Source: Acidobacteriota bacterium
Lineage (GTDB): Bacteria; Acidobacteriota; Vicinamibacteria; Vicinamibacterales; UBA2999
Reading direction: 5' to 3'
DNA: 10,119 bases
Assembly: GCA_020851835.1 (NCBI GenBank)
Contig: JADZBZ010000502.1
Coordinates: 1-10,119, forward strand
This document shows positions 1 through 7,311 of this stretch, one piece after another (within the stretch, counting starts at the first letter, position 1; every line of letters starts with the position of its first letter). Below the pieces are notes generated by a model. The model did not search any database and had not been told where the DNA came from. It saw nothing but the letters and a program-made list of their open reading frames with translations. A program made the position numbers and the translations under genes.

Positions 1-746
1 ATGTGGTCTTTCTCGAAGGCCCGCACTCCCGCCTGCGCGAGTTGCTGCTGTTGCTGCGCGCGGGCCGCGACTTCCTGCGTGGGTTCCGAACGCTGCACTT
101 CGTCGGCCCGTGCGTCACCGTGTTCGGTTCGGCCCGCTTCGGCGAGGACCATCCCTACTACCAGATGGCGCGCGAGGTGGGAGGGCGGCTCGTCCGGCTG
201 GGGTTCACCGTCATGACGGGCGGCGGGCCGGGCGTGATGGAAGGCGCCAACCGCGGCGCGAAGGAGGCCGGGGGCCGGTCGGTGGGCTGCAACATCGAGC
301 TGCCCTTCGAACAACATCCCAATCCATACCTGGACGAGTGGGTCAGCTGTCACTACTTCTTCGTCCGGAAGGTGCTGCTGCTGAAGTACTCGTATGCCTT
401 CGTCGTGCTGCCCGGTGGATTCGGCACGATGGACGAGCTCACCGAGGCGCTCACGCTGATTCAGACCGGCAAGATCGACCAGTTCCCGATCGTCCTGATG
501 GGCCGCGACCACTGGGCGCCGTTCTGGGAAGTCTGTCGGGGCATGGTCGAGGCGGGTACGATTTCGGCCCACGACCTGGACCTCATGCTGCTCACCGACT
601 CGCCGGACGAGGCGATGGCGCACATCGAGCACAACGCCGTGCGCAAGTTCGGCCTCACCCGCCGCCGCGCCCGGCCGTCCGTCCTGCTGGGCGAGCGGGT
701 GCGGGGAATCATGCCGGGCGCGCCATCCACGGCACGGCGCCCGTGA
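1..746 (+). CDS. LOG family protein (TIGR00730-type phosphoribohydrolase), 5' partial
   Basis: Rossmann-fold protein of the LOG/lysine-decarboxylase-like family. Characterised members cleave nucleoside 5'-monophosphates (AMP, or cytokinin riboside monophosphates) into base plus ribose 5-phosphate. Codons begin at base 3, giving 247 residues. Visible signatures are VTVFGSAR (38-45), the glycine-rich GGGPGVMEGANRGA (73-86), the FVRK pair (120-123) and the family hallmark PGGFGTMDE (137-145), whose Arg and Glu residues form the active site. A GTG sits at base 3, but the helix before VTVFGSAR is normally preceded by more sequence in this longer subfamily and the frame is open at the edge, so the true start is probably upstream. 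The TGA at 744-746 is followed by 52 bases and then nadE on the same strand. Many family members are labelled 'lysine decarboxylase'; that activity is not supported by the PGGxGTxxE motif. The family call is secure; the substrate is unknown. Confidence 0.9.
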   Translation, partial: VVFLEGPHSRLRELLLLLRAGRDFLRGFRTLHFVGPCVTVFGSARFGEDHPYYQMAREVGGRLVRLGFTVMTGGGPGVMEGANRGAKEAGGRSVGCNIELPFEQHPNPYLDEWVSCHYFFVRKVLLLKYSYAFVVLPGGFGTMDELTEALTLIQTGKIDQFPIVLMGRDHWAPFWEVCRGMVEAGTISAHDLDLMLLTDSPDEAMAHIEHNAVRKFGLTRRRARPSVLLGERVRGIMPGAPSTARRP

Positions 747-785
747 GGCCGCACACCACGCCGCGCGGGTGCGCCGGCGGTGATG

Positions 786-798
786 TACGCTTGAGTTG
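786..798 (+). promoter_or_regulatory. Possible -10 element just upstream of nadE (leaderless-type)
   Basis: The 52-base gap 747-798 contains GC-rich sequence with a short palindrome (CGCCGGCG near 771-778) but no T-run, so it does not read as an intrinsic terminator. Its end holds TACGCT (786-791), a TANNNT-type hexamer, seven bases before the ATG at 799. No AGGAG-like sequence lies at normal spacing. The position fits transcription starting at or near the ATG. No convincing -35 is visible. This is inference from spacing; in GC-rich DNA a TANNNT match occurs by chance fairly often. Confidence 0.25.
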
Positions 799-2676
799 AT
801 GCGGCTCGCCAAGCTCGCCGTTGCGTGCGTCAGCCCCACGGTCGGCGCCGTGACGTCCAACCGGGCGTTCCTGGTGGAGGCGGCACGGGCCATGGCCCGC
901 GACCAGGTGACGCTGGCCGCGTTTCCGGAGCAGGTAATCGGCGGCTACCCGCCCGAGGACCTCGTGCAGTGGCGCGGCTTCCTGGACGCGCAGCGCCGGT
1001 CGCTCGACGCGTTTGCCGCCGACACGGCGGGCCTGGGCACGGTGTTCGTGCTGGGGCTGGCCGTAGCCGTGGGCGGTCACCTCTTCAACTGCGCGGCCGT
1101 CGTGCACCGGGGCCGGATTCTCGGCTTCGTCCCGAAGGAAAAGCTGCCGACCTACAACGTGTTCTACGAGGGACGCACGTTCTCCCGCGGCGGTCCCGGC
1201 CTCGTGCTCGATGGCGACGGCGTCCCGCTCGGCGACCTCGTGTTCGCGTTCGACTTCGGCACGGTGGCCGCGGAGGTGTGCGAGGACGCGTGGTCACCCG
1301 ATGGCCCCATGCGGCGGCGTTCTTACGCCGGCGCCGAGCTGATCGTGAACGTGTCGGCCTCACCCTACCGGATGGGCATCGACTCGACCCGGCGCGAAAT
1401 GCTGGCCACCCGCGCGGCCGATACGCAGTCGGTGCTCGTGTACGCCAACGCCGTCGGCGGGCAGGACGGCCTCGTCTACGACGGCGGCGGCTTCATCTTC
1501 CAGAACGGCCGGCGCGTCCTCGACGTCCCGCGCTTCGCGCAAGGCTGGTGGGCATCGGTGATCGATCTCGACCGGACGCGGCGCCTGCGAGTCGAGAACA
1601 CGACCTGGCGCAGCGACTGCCAGAGCTTCCTGCTGTCGGGCGGTGCCGTGCGGGTGGTGACGGCCGATCAGCCCGGCGCCGATCGCACGGGCCTCACCTA
1701 TCCGGCGCCCGACGGCGGAAGCTTCTTCCTGCCCGCCAGCGAGACCGCCGCCGTCGACCCGCGCGATCGGGCGCTCGACGAGTTGTTCGAAGCGCTCGCG
1801 CTCGGGGTGAAGTCCTATTACGAGAAGACCGGCGCCTTCCGGTCGCTGGGCCTGGCCCTGTCGGGCGGGCGCGACTCGATGCTGACTCTGCTGGTCGCCT
1901 GGCGCGCCTCGCAAATCATCAGCCCGGGCCCTGTCGGAATCGATACGTTCTACATGCCGAGCCGGCACTCGCAGGCCGCCACGCGCGAAGCCGCCGATCA
2001 GCTCGCGCGACAGGTCGGCGCACGGCTGTTCGTGGAGCCGATCGACGAGGCCACCGACCGCGAGGTCGAGGTCACGACGCGGATGCTGGGCGGCACGGCA
2101 CCGACCGAACTGACCCGGCAGAACATCCAGGCGCGGCTGCGAGGGCAGCGCATGTGGAACTGGGCCAACAGCTCGGGCGCGCTCTTCCTGCAGGCGGGTG
2201 ACATGAGCGAGAAGGCCGTGGGCTACACCACGATGGGCGGCGACCTCGAGGGCGCCCTGTCGGTCATCGCCAATGTGCCCAAGACGGTCGTCGTCGCGCT
2301 GCTCGAGCGCCTGCACACGCGCTTCGGCTTCAGCGGCATCGCCGCCACGCTCGCCACCGAACCTGGGCCCGAACTAGCCGACGCGCAGGAAGCCGAACAG
2401 GAGCTCATGCCATTCCCGGTGCTCGATGCGTGCCTCCATCTTTATGCCGGCGAGAAGATGGGGCCCGGCGAGATGGCCGCCGCGCTCGAGAGCCTGTTCC
2501 CCGGCTACGACGCGGCGCAACTCGGCGCGTGGGCCGAGCGGTTCGTCCGTCTCTTCACGCGGTCGATCTTCAAGTGGGTCCAATCGCCGCTGTCGCTGCA
2601 CGTCGGCTCTCTCGACCTCGAGCGCGAACGCGCGCTGCAAATGCCGGTCGTGCAGAAGACGGAATGGCAGGGATAG
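799..2676 (+). CDS. nadE: Glutamine-hydrolysing NAD+ synthase
   Basis: Last step of NAD biosynthesis: deamido-NAD+ is adenylated with ATP and amidated with ammonia from glutamine, in the cytoplasm. The 625-residue, two-domain length matches the glutamine-dependent class. The N-terminal nitrilase-fold glutaminase shows a Glu-Lys-Cys triad: E44 in AFPEQ, K113 in PKEKLPTYN and C161 in EVCEDAW. The synthetase domain has the ATP-pyrophosphatase P-loop LSGGRDS (354-360), then NIQARLRGQ (442-450), and GDMSEKAVGYTTMGGDLEG (467-485), where TGNKSE is seen in many homologues; KTVV follows at 495-498. ATG at 799 is chosen over the adjacent TTG at 796 because the conserved strand begins directly after it. 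The gene follows the LOG gene by 52 bases and precedes the RNA methyltransferase by 42. With its own glutaminase the enzyme should not need a separate ammonia supply. Function is confident. Confidence 0.96.
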   Translation: MRLAKLAVACVSPTVGAVTSNRAFLVEAARAMARDQVTLAAFPEQVIGGYPPEDLVQWRGFLDAQRRSLDAFAADTAGLGTVFVLGLAVAVGGHLFNCAAVVHRGRILGFVPKEKLPTYNVFYEGRTFSRGGPGLVLDGDGVPLGDLVFAFDFGTVAAEVCEDAWSPDGPMRRRSYAGAELIVNVSASPYRMGIDSTRREMLATRAADTQSVLVYANAVGGQDGLVYDGGGFIFQNGRRVLDVPRFAQGWWASVIDLDRTRRLRVENTTWRSDCQSFLLSGGAVRVVTADQPGADRTGLTYPAPDGGSFFLPASETAAVDPRDRALDELFEALALGVKSYYEKTGAFRSLGLALSGGRDSMLTLLVAWRASQIISPGPVGIDTFYMPSRHSQAATREAADQLARQVGARLFVEPIDEATDREVEVTTRMLGGTAPTELTRQNIQARLRGQRMWNWANSSGALFLQAGDMSEKAVGYTTMGGDLEGALSVIANVPKTVVVALLERLHTRFGFSGIAATLATEPGPELADAQEAEQELMPFPVLDACLHLYAGEKMGPGEMAAALESLFPGYDAAQLGAWAERFVRLFTRSIFKWVQSPLSLHVGSLDLERERALQMPVVQKTEWQG

Positions 2677-2718
2677 GTCCCGGGGGGAACGGAAAGAGCC
2701 GGGCGGCCGGGTGAGGAC

Positions 2719-3537
2719 GTGATCGCGATCGCGGCACTGGACGATCCCCGGGTGGAAGCCTACCGGCAGGTCGGCGATCACGACGCGCTCGAGGCGGAGG
2801 GCCTCTTCGTGGCCGAAGGGCGGCTCGTGGTGGCTCGGCTCCTCGCCCTGTCGGCGGGCGCGGGCCGCTGGGCCGGCACCGCCCGCTCGGTGCTGCTTTC
2901 TCCGGCGGCATTCGAGTCCATGTCCGGCGGGTTGGAACTCAGCCTCGGCGTCCCGGTGTACGTCGCACCGCAGGACGTGATGAACGGCATCGTGGGATTC
3001 AACATCCACCGAGGCTGCCTGGCGCTGGCCCGGCGGCTGCCGGTTCCCACCCTCTCGGACGAGCTACTGCGCGGCCGCAGCTGTGCGGTCGTGCTCGAAG
3101 GCGTGAGTAACCCGGACAACATCGGCGGCATCTTCAGGAGCGGCGCCGCGCTCGGGGCAGACCTGGTGGCCCTCGGACCCGGGTGCGCCGACCCGCTATA
3201 TCGCAAGTCGATTCGGACCTCCATCGGCGCGACGCTGGCGCTGCCCTTCGTCGCCGCTCAGCCCTGGCCCGACGCACTGGGACGCCTCCGGCGCACGGGG
3301 TTCACCATCGTGGCCCTCACGCCGGCCGCCGACGCGCGTCCCCTGCAGGGCTGGCGGCCCGGTCAGGGGCGGGTGGCGCTGCTGGCCGGCGCGGAGGGCA
3401 GCGGCCTGTCCGACCAGGCGCTCGCGGCGGCGGACGTACGGCTGGCCATCCCGTTGACGGACCGGGTGGACTCCCTCAACGTTCACACGGCCGTCGCCAT
3501 CGCCCTGTACCATATTCGTGTGAGCCGAGAGTCGTGA
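2719..3537 (+). CDS. TrmH/SpoU family RNA 2'-O-ribose methyltransferase
   Basis: SAM-dependent methyltransferase of the SPOUT (trefoil-knot) superfamily that methylates the 2'-OH of a ribose in tRNA or rRNA. All three SpoU motifs are present in 272 residues. Motif 1 is NPDNIGGIFRSGAALG (131-146) with the catalytic-type Asn and Arg140; motif 2 is LLAGAEGSGLS (221-231) with Glu226; motif 3 is IPLTDRVDSLNVHTAVA (244-260) with Asn254. The N-terminal part contains GLFVAEGRLVVARLL (28-42), the usual small substrate-binding domain of the family. GTG at 2719 is the earliest start: the frame is closed at the nadE stop, and the reading from MIAIAALDDPRV matches the family's opening. A purine-rich stretch lies within 2682-2698, but no well-spaced Shine-Dalgarno is clear. 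Co-directional with nadE and overlapping the next gene by four bases. The exact nucleotide target (tRNA G18, 23S G2251 or another) cannot be told from sequence. Confidence 0.92.
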   Translation: MIAIAALDDPRVEAYRQVGDHDALEAEGLFVAEGRLVVARLLALSAGAGRWAGTARSVLLSPAAFESMSGGLELSLGVPVYVAPQDVMNGIVGFNIHRGCLALARRLPVPTLSDELLRGRSCAVVLEGVSNPDNIGGIFRSGAALGADLVALGPGCADPLYRKSIRTSIGATLALPFVAAQPWPDALGRLRRTGFTIVALTPAADARPLQGWRPGQGRVALLAGAEGSGLSDQALAAADVRLAIPLTDRVDSLNVHTAVAIALYHIRVSRES

Positions 3538-4475
3538 CCGGCGAAATCGAGGCCGAGGTCCTCAACTTCATCATCGATCGCCTCCAGATTGAAGACGAGT
3601 GGTTCGACGGCCGCGGGCGGGGATTCACCTGGTGGGCGGGGGCGCTGGCACAGCGTGTCTCGTTCAGCGCGCCGCGCGACCTGCACGGCGTGCGGGCCGT
3701 GACGCTTCATGTCGAAACAGATCTGCTGGCCGGCGTCTCCGCGACGGGTGCGACCTGGCAGCGGCTGGCCGCGATGAACCGCCTCGCGACGCTCAGCGCG
3801 TATGTCGCCGACGTCGCCGCCGCCACCGTCTGCCTGCACGCGTCGGTCACTCTGACCGAGGCCAACTGGCCGCTCGCCCGGGTGCTGGCCGTCCATGCGG
3901 CGGCGCTGCAGGTGGCCGATGCCCACGCCGAGGCGGCCGAGCTGGCGCGCATCTTCGGCGCCCGCGTGCACACGACCGGTCACCCGTCACGCGGCGCTCG
4001 TCCGCATCCCGACGAGATGCTCGGCGTCATCGAGGTGTACCAGCAGCGCGGCCAGGAGCCGTCGCCCTTCACGACCGAGGCGCTGGCAAACCTCGTGCAC
4101 CTCGAACCACGGCCCTGGGTGATGGCCGCCAACGAGCCGGACCGGCTCGTCGCCGACCTGACCTTCGCGGCGGGACAGCCGGCGCGGCTTGAACTGGACG
4201 CCTCGGTCGTGCACCCCGCGCTCGGCTCCGGGCTCCAGCTGCGGCTCCTGATCCCGGTCGAGCCCGACGCCGCTATCGCCCAGCGCCTGAATGCGAACGA
4301 GGCCGTGCAGCCCGACGCGCACCAGCTCGGCGCCTGGTGCGTGGACGAGGAGCGCGGACTCTGCTTCGGGACGTTCGTTCCCGCGGCGACTCACCATCCC
4401 GAGTTGGTGCGCGCGCTGGTCTACCACAGCGCCGGCCGGAACGAGTGGGCCCGGGCACTCCTGTTTCCGCAATGA
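3534..4475 (+). CDS. Hypothetical protein, possibly two tandem copies of one alpha/beta domain
   Basis: 313 residues, not recognised with confidence. The GTG start at 3534 lies in a GTGA overlap with the methyltransferase stop, so translation is probably coupled. The frame is open further upstream, but that part is antisense-like shadow within the methyltransferase. No signal peptide or membrane segment is visible, so it is likely cytoplasmic. The protein reads as two similar halves. Each has predicted beta strands, then a LxxxN/LNxxxA turn (78-85 and 250-257), a strand rich in Cys and hydrophobics (VCLHASVTL at 99-107; LCFGTFVPA at 276-284) and a helix LARVLAVHAAA or LVRALVYHSAG (114-124; 291-301). 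A polar linker (about 145-180) with GHPSRGARPHPDE separates them. The layout resembles YbjN or secretion-chaperone-like folds, but this is my inference only. Its ordering after nadE and the methyltransferase gives no clear function. Confidence 0.8.
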   Translation: MTGEIEAEVLNFIIDRLQIEDEWFDGRGRGFTWWAGALAQRVSFSAPRDLHGVRAVTLHVETDLLAGVSATGATWQRLAAMNRLATLSAYVADVAAATVCLHASVTLTEANWPLARVLAVHAAALQVADAHAEAAELARIFGARVHTTGHPSRGARPHPDEMLGVIEVYQQRGQEPSPFTTEALANLVHLEPRPWVMAANEPDRLVADLTFAAGQPARLELDASVVHPALGSGLQLRLLIPVEPDAAIAQRLNANEAVQPDAHQLGAWCVDEERGLCFGTFVPAATHHPELVRALVYHSAGRNEWARALLFPQ

Positions 4476-4491
4476 ACGGGAACGGCGTCGG

Positions 4492-5982
4492 CTAATCTTC
4501 CCAGTTGACGGCGCGGCCGACGGCCTTCTTCCAGCCCCCGTACAGCGTATCGCGCCTGGCCGGCGCCATCGACGGCCGGAACTCGCGGTCGAGTGCCCAG
4601 TTCTTTCGCACGTCGTCGAGGCCGTTCCAGTAGCCCACGGCCAGGCCGGCGAGGTACGCAGCGCCAAGCGCCGTAGTCTCGCTCACCACCGGGCGGCGGA
4701 CGGCCACATCGAGAATGTCGGACTGGAATTGCAGGAGCAGGGCGTTGGAGGCCGCACCACCGTCCACCTTGAGGGAGGTCAGCGGCAGCTTCGATTCGAG
4801 CTGCATCACCTCCAGAACGTCTCGCGTCTGGTACGCCATCGCGTCCACCGCCGCGCGGGCGATGTGGGCCATCTTCGTGTTGCGCGTCAGCCCGACGATG
4901 ACGCCACGCGCCCGCGGGTCCCAGTAGGGCGCGCCCAGGCCGACAAAGGCGGGTACGAGATACACCCCGTCGGTGTCGGGCACTTCGCTCATCAGCCGTT
5001 CGACCTCAGCCGACGCCCGGATGGCGTGCAGGCCGTCGCGCAGCCACTGAACGGCGGCACCCGCGACGAACACCGATCCTTCGAGCGCGTAAGTCGTTTC
5101 GCGGCCGATGCGCCAGGCGACGGTGGTGACCAGGCCCTTCTCGGACGGGACGGGCGTCGTGCCGGTGTTGAGCAGCATGAAGCAGCCGGTGCCGTAGGTG
5201 TTCTTGGCCGAGCCCGGCTCGAAACAGGCCTGGCCGAAAAGCGCTGCCTGCTGGTCGCCGGCGATGCCCGCCACCGGGATGCTGGCGCCGAACCACTCGG
5301 GCAGCGTCTCGCCGTACACCTCGCTCGACCCTCGGACCTCGGGCAGCATCGCGCGCGGCACGTCGAGCAGTTCGAGCAACTCATCGTCCCACTCCTGGGT
5401 GTGGATGTTGAACAGCAACGTCCGGCTGGCGTTGGTGGCATCGGTGAGGTGGTGTCGACCGCCGGTGAGCCGCCAGATCAGAAAACTGTCCACGGTACCG
5501 AAGAGCACCTCGCCGCGCGCGGCACGAGCGCGCAACCCGTCCGACGAGTCGAGCAGGTGCTTGATCTTGGTGCCCGAGAAATACGCGTCGACTACCAGGC
5601 CGGTCTTCCTGCGGAAGGTCGGCTCGTGGCCGTCGGCCTTGAGCCTGTCGCAGAGTGGCGCGGTGATTCGGCTCTGCCAGACGATGGCGTTGGCCACCGG
5701 GCGGCCGGTGGCCTTGTCCCACAACAACGTGGTTTCGCGCTGGTTGGTCACGCCAATGGCGGCGATGTCGGCGGGGGTGAGGCCGGCCTGGGCCAGCACG
5801 TCGCGCGCTGTCTGCAACTGCGACGCCCAGATAGCCTCGGGATCGTGCTCCACCTGCCCCGGCCCCGGGAAGATTTGCGGAAACTCCTGCTGCGCCATCG
5901 ACACGACGCGACCGGCGCGGTCGAAGATGATGCTGCGGCTGGAGGTGGTGCCCTGGTCGAGAGCCAGGATGTAGCGGCTCAT
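4492..5982 (-). CDS. glpK: Glycerol kinase
   Basis: Phosphorylates glycerol with ATP to sn-glycerol-3-phosphate, trapping it in the cytoplasm. At 496 residues it is full length for the family. Signatures of the FGGY sugar-kinase fold are LALDQGTTSSR (6-16), VTNQRET (78-84), AGDQQAALFG (241-250) with D243 as the expected catalytic base, the nucleotide-binding DGGAASN (407-413) and the C-terminal YWNGLDD (451-457). The ATG at 5982 overlaps the glpF stop as ATGA; a weak GAAGGCGGA-like ribosome site lies about nine bases upstream inside glpF. The histidine that HPr phosphorylates in the low-GC Gram-positive enzymes is not present in the loop before GIAGDQ, so direct control by the sugar phosphotransferase system is unlikely. 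The stop lies only 16 bases from the stop of the convergent hypothetical gene. The frame stays open far upstream of the ATG (to 7242), but that is a GC-driven shadow over glpF. Confidence 0.97.
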   Translation of the reverse strand: MSRYILALDQGTTSSRSIIFDRAGRVVSMAQQEFPQIFPGPGQVEHDPEAIWASQLQTARDVLAQAGLTPADIAAIGVTNQRETTLLWDKATGRPVANAIVWQSRITAPLCDRLKADGHEPTFRRKTGLVVDAYFSGTKIKHLLDSSDGLRARAARGEVLFGTVDSFLIWRLTGGRHHLTDATNASRTLLFNIHTQEWDDELLELLDVPRAMLPEVRGSSEVYGETLPEWFGASIPVAGIAGDQQAALFGQACFEPGSAKNTYGTGCFMLLNTGTTPVPSEKGLVTTVAWRIGRETTYALEGSVFVAGAAVQWLRDGLHAIRASAEVERLMSEVPDTDGVYLVPAFVGLGAPYWDPRARGVIVGLTRNTKMAHIARAAVDAMAYQTRDVLEVMQLESKLPLTSLKVDGGAASNALLLQFQSDILDVAVRRPVVSETTALGAAYLAGLAVGYWNGLDDVRKNWALDREFRPSMAPARRDTLYGGWKKAVGRAVNWED

Positions 5983-6752
5983 GACCGGACATCCGCCTTC
6001 GAGGTCAGGGCCTGTCCCACGCCCACGTCGTAGACCCACGTACCCAGCACGGCGCCGATGAGGGGTCCGGCGATTGGCACCCACCACCACCCGTGACCGG
6101 CGGTGAAGACGCCGCGGCCCCACCCCGCGACCGCGGTGAACAGCCGGGGCCCGAAGTCGCGAGCCGGATTGATGGCATAGCCGGCATTGAACCCGAAGGC
6201 GACGCCGATGGCCACGACCAGGAGGCCAATCAGGGGTGCCGCCAGCCAGGCCGGCGGACCGGCGTTGCGCTGATCCGAGATGGCGAGCACGCCGATGAGC
6301 AGCAGGGCCGTGCCGACCACCTGGTCGACGAGCCCCCCGGCCAGCGAAAGGAAGGGCTGAGGGTAGGTCGCGAAGATGCCAGCCGTGGCCAGATCGCCCT
6401 GCACGAGGCGCACGCCGCCGTCGAAGGCGTCGAACGCCTCGCGGTAGGTGAGGAAGACGACTGCCGACGCGGCGAAGGCCCCCGCCGTCTGCGCCGCCGC
6501 GTAGGCCGGCACCTTGGCCCACGGGAACCCGCGGCGCACGGCCAGCGCCACGGTGACGGCCGGGTTGATATGAGCACCCGTCACGCCGGCTGCGGCGTAG
6601 ACACCGAGCATGACGCCCAAGCCCCAACCCAGGTTGATGCCCAGGTACGATCCGTTGGCGTCGGCGCTGAGTACCTTCTGCGCCACGACGCCCACGCCGA
6701 AGACAATGAGGATGAACGTACCGAGAAACTCGGCGGCCGCCTCTCTGAGCAT
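5979..6752 (-). CDS. glpF: Glycerol uptake facilitator (aquaglyceroporin)
   Basis: Inner-membrane channel of the MIP family that lets glycerol diffuse in. 257 residues, with about six hydrophobic spans and the two half-helix motifs HINPAV (61-66) and INPARD (194-199). The Asp after the second NPAR is typical of glycerol channels rather than water channels. Aligned by distance to the NPA boxes with the E. coli facilitator, the selectivity filter is W43, Y192 and R198; E. coli has Phe where this has Tyr. The ATG at 6752 gives the usual short cytoplasmic N-terminus and helix LGTFILIVFGVGV. It is first in a two-gene operon with glpK, whose start overlaps its stop by four bases, so influx and phosphorylation are made together. 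No Shine-Dalgarno is visible upstream; a CATAAT hexamer sits five bases before the ATG. No glpD or regulator gene is present in the window. Confidence 0.95.
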   Translation of the reverse strand: MLREAAAEFLGTFILIVFGVGVVAQKVLSADANGSYLGINLGWGLGVMLGVYAAAGVTGAHINPAVTVALAVRRGFPWAKVPAYAAAQTAGAFAASAVVFLTYREAFDAFDGGVRLVQGDLATAGIFATYPQPFLSLAGGLVDQVVGTALLLIGVLAISDQRNAGPPAWLAAPLIGLLVVAIGVAFGFNAGYAINPARDFGPRLFTAVAGWGRGVFTAGHGWWWVPIAGPLIGAVLGTWVYDVGVGQALTSKADVRS

Positions 6753-6810
6753 GGCGGATTATGGATCGGGGGGCCGCACGTATTCGCATATGATCTCCAC
6801 TCTGCGAGTC
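6753..6810. promoter_or_regulatory. Divergent promoter region between glpF and the acetyltransferase gene
   Basis: This 58-base gap must hold the promoters for both divergent units unless they lie within genes. On the minus strand CATAAT (6763-6758) ends five bases before the glpF ATG, close enough for a leaderless or near-leaderless transcript. On the plus strand TATGAT (6789-6794) ends 16 bases before the ATG at 6811, which would give a leader of about ten bases. Neither has an obvious -35 hexamer, and no operator palindrome stands out. The element assignments are inference from sequence match and spacing. Confidence 0.35.
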
Positions 6811-7311
6811 ATGACGCTGACCGCCCGAACGGCGTCCCACGAGGACGCGCCCGCGCTCGCCCGTATCTACAACGAAGGCATCGAAGATCGCCTCGGCACG
6901 TTCGAGACGCGGCCGCGCACTCCGGACGAGGTGGCTGCCTGGTTCACGGGTCGTCACCCGATTGTGGCCGTGGAAGCCCCGGGGGGAGAGCTCATCGCCT
7001 TTGCCGCCACCTCGCCGTATCGCGCGCGCGAGTGCTACGCCGGCATTGCCGAATTCTCGGTGTACGTGGCGCGCGCCCACCGCGGGCGCGGTGCCGGGCG
7101 CGTGGCCATGAATGCGCTCATCGCCGAGGCGGCACGAGCCGGATTCTCGAAGTTGCTCTCGCGCATCTTCGTCGAGAACACGCCCAGTCGGCGGCTGATG
7201 GCATCGGTCGGCTTCCGCGAAGTCGGCACGTATCAGCGCCACGCCAGGCTCGACGGCACCTGGCGCGACGTGGTCATCGTGGAGCGTCTGCTGCCGGAGA
7301 ACCTGGCGTGA
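6811..7311 (+). CDS. GNAT family N-acetyltransferase, phosphinothricin/methionine-sulfoximine type
   Basis: Acetyl-CoA-dependent N-acetyltransferase, cytoplasmic, 166 residues. The opening ASHEDAPALARIYNEGIEDR and the following TFETRPRT are characteristic of the Pat/MddA-like group. The group's acidic residue is E81 in AEFSVYV, the acetyl-CoA pyrophosphate loop is HRGRGAGRVA (90-99), and ENTPSRRLMASVGFREVG (122-139) with GTWRDVVIVERLL (149-161) complete the fold. I chose ATG 6811 because it begins immediately before the first conserved strand; ATG 6790 and ATG 6751 are in frame, but the latter would overlap the glpF start. The stop overlaps the GTG of the VTT membrane protein (GTGA, 7308-7311). 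Relatives detoxify amino-acid analogues such as phosphinothricin or methionine sulfoximine, but many have unknown amine substrates, so the substrate is left open. Family confident, start moderately so. Confidence 0.88.
   Translation: MTLTARTASHEDAPALARIYNEGIEDRLGTFETRPRTPDEVAAWFTGRHPIVAVEAPGGELIAFAATSPYRARECYAGIAEFSVYVARAHRGRGAGRVAMNALIAEAARAGFSKLLSRIFVENTPSRRLMASVGFREVGTYQRHARLDGTWRDVVIVERLLPENLA

Noticed and set aside
747..785. GC-rich inverted sequence after the LOG gene considered as a terminator.
   Set aside because: The symmetry is short and there is no T-run following it.
825..2201. 458-codon plus-strand frame and a 318-codon minus-strand frame inside nadE.
   Set aside because: Both are low-complexity Arg/Ala/Gly-rich shadows of a gene with intact catalytic motifs.
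2724..2733. Palindrome CGCGATCGCG, containing the HIP1-like octamer GCGATCGC, just after the methyltransferase start.
   Set aside because: It is a single copy in GC-rich coding sequence, explained by codons for Ile-Ala-Ile-Ala; no other copies form an array.
3183..3533. Upstream extension of the hypothetical protein frame into the methyltransferase gene.
   Set aside because: The extension overlaps methyltransferase motifs 2 and 3 and is Arg/Gly-rich; the GTGA overlap at 3534 is the natural start.
4291..6033. 580-codon plus-strand frame antisense to glpK.
   Set aside because: Composition is Arg/Gly/Val/His-rich with no motif, while the opposite strand encodes all glycerol kinase signatures.
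5983..7242. Long open extension of the glpK frame upstream of its ATG, giving a 916-codon minus-strand frame.
   Set aside because: It overlaps glpF in another frame and the acetyltransferase on the other strand. The extra sequence is Arg/Gly/His-rich with no domain, as expected of a GC-rich shadow frame; the ATG at 5982 gives a full-length kinase.
6093..7307. Plus-strand frame open upstream of the VTT protein start.
   Set aside because: It is antisense to glpF and then out of frame with the acetyltransferase; real similarity begins only at the GTG 7308.
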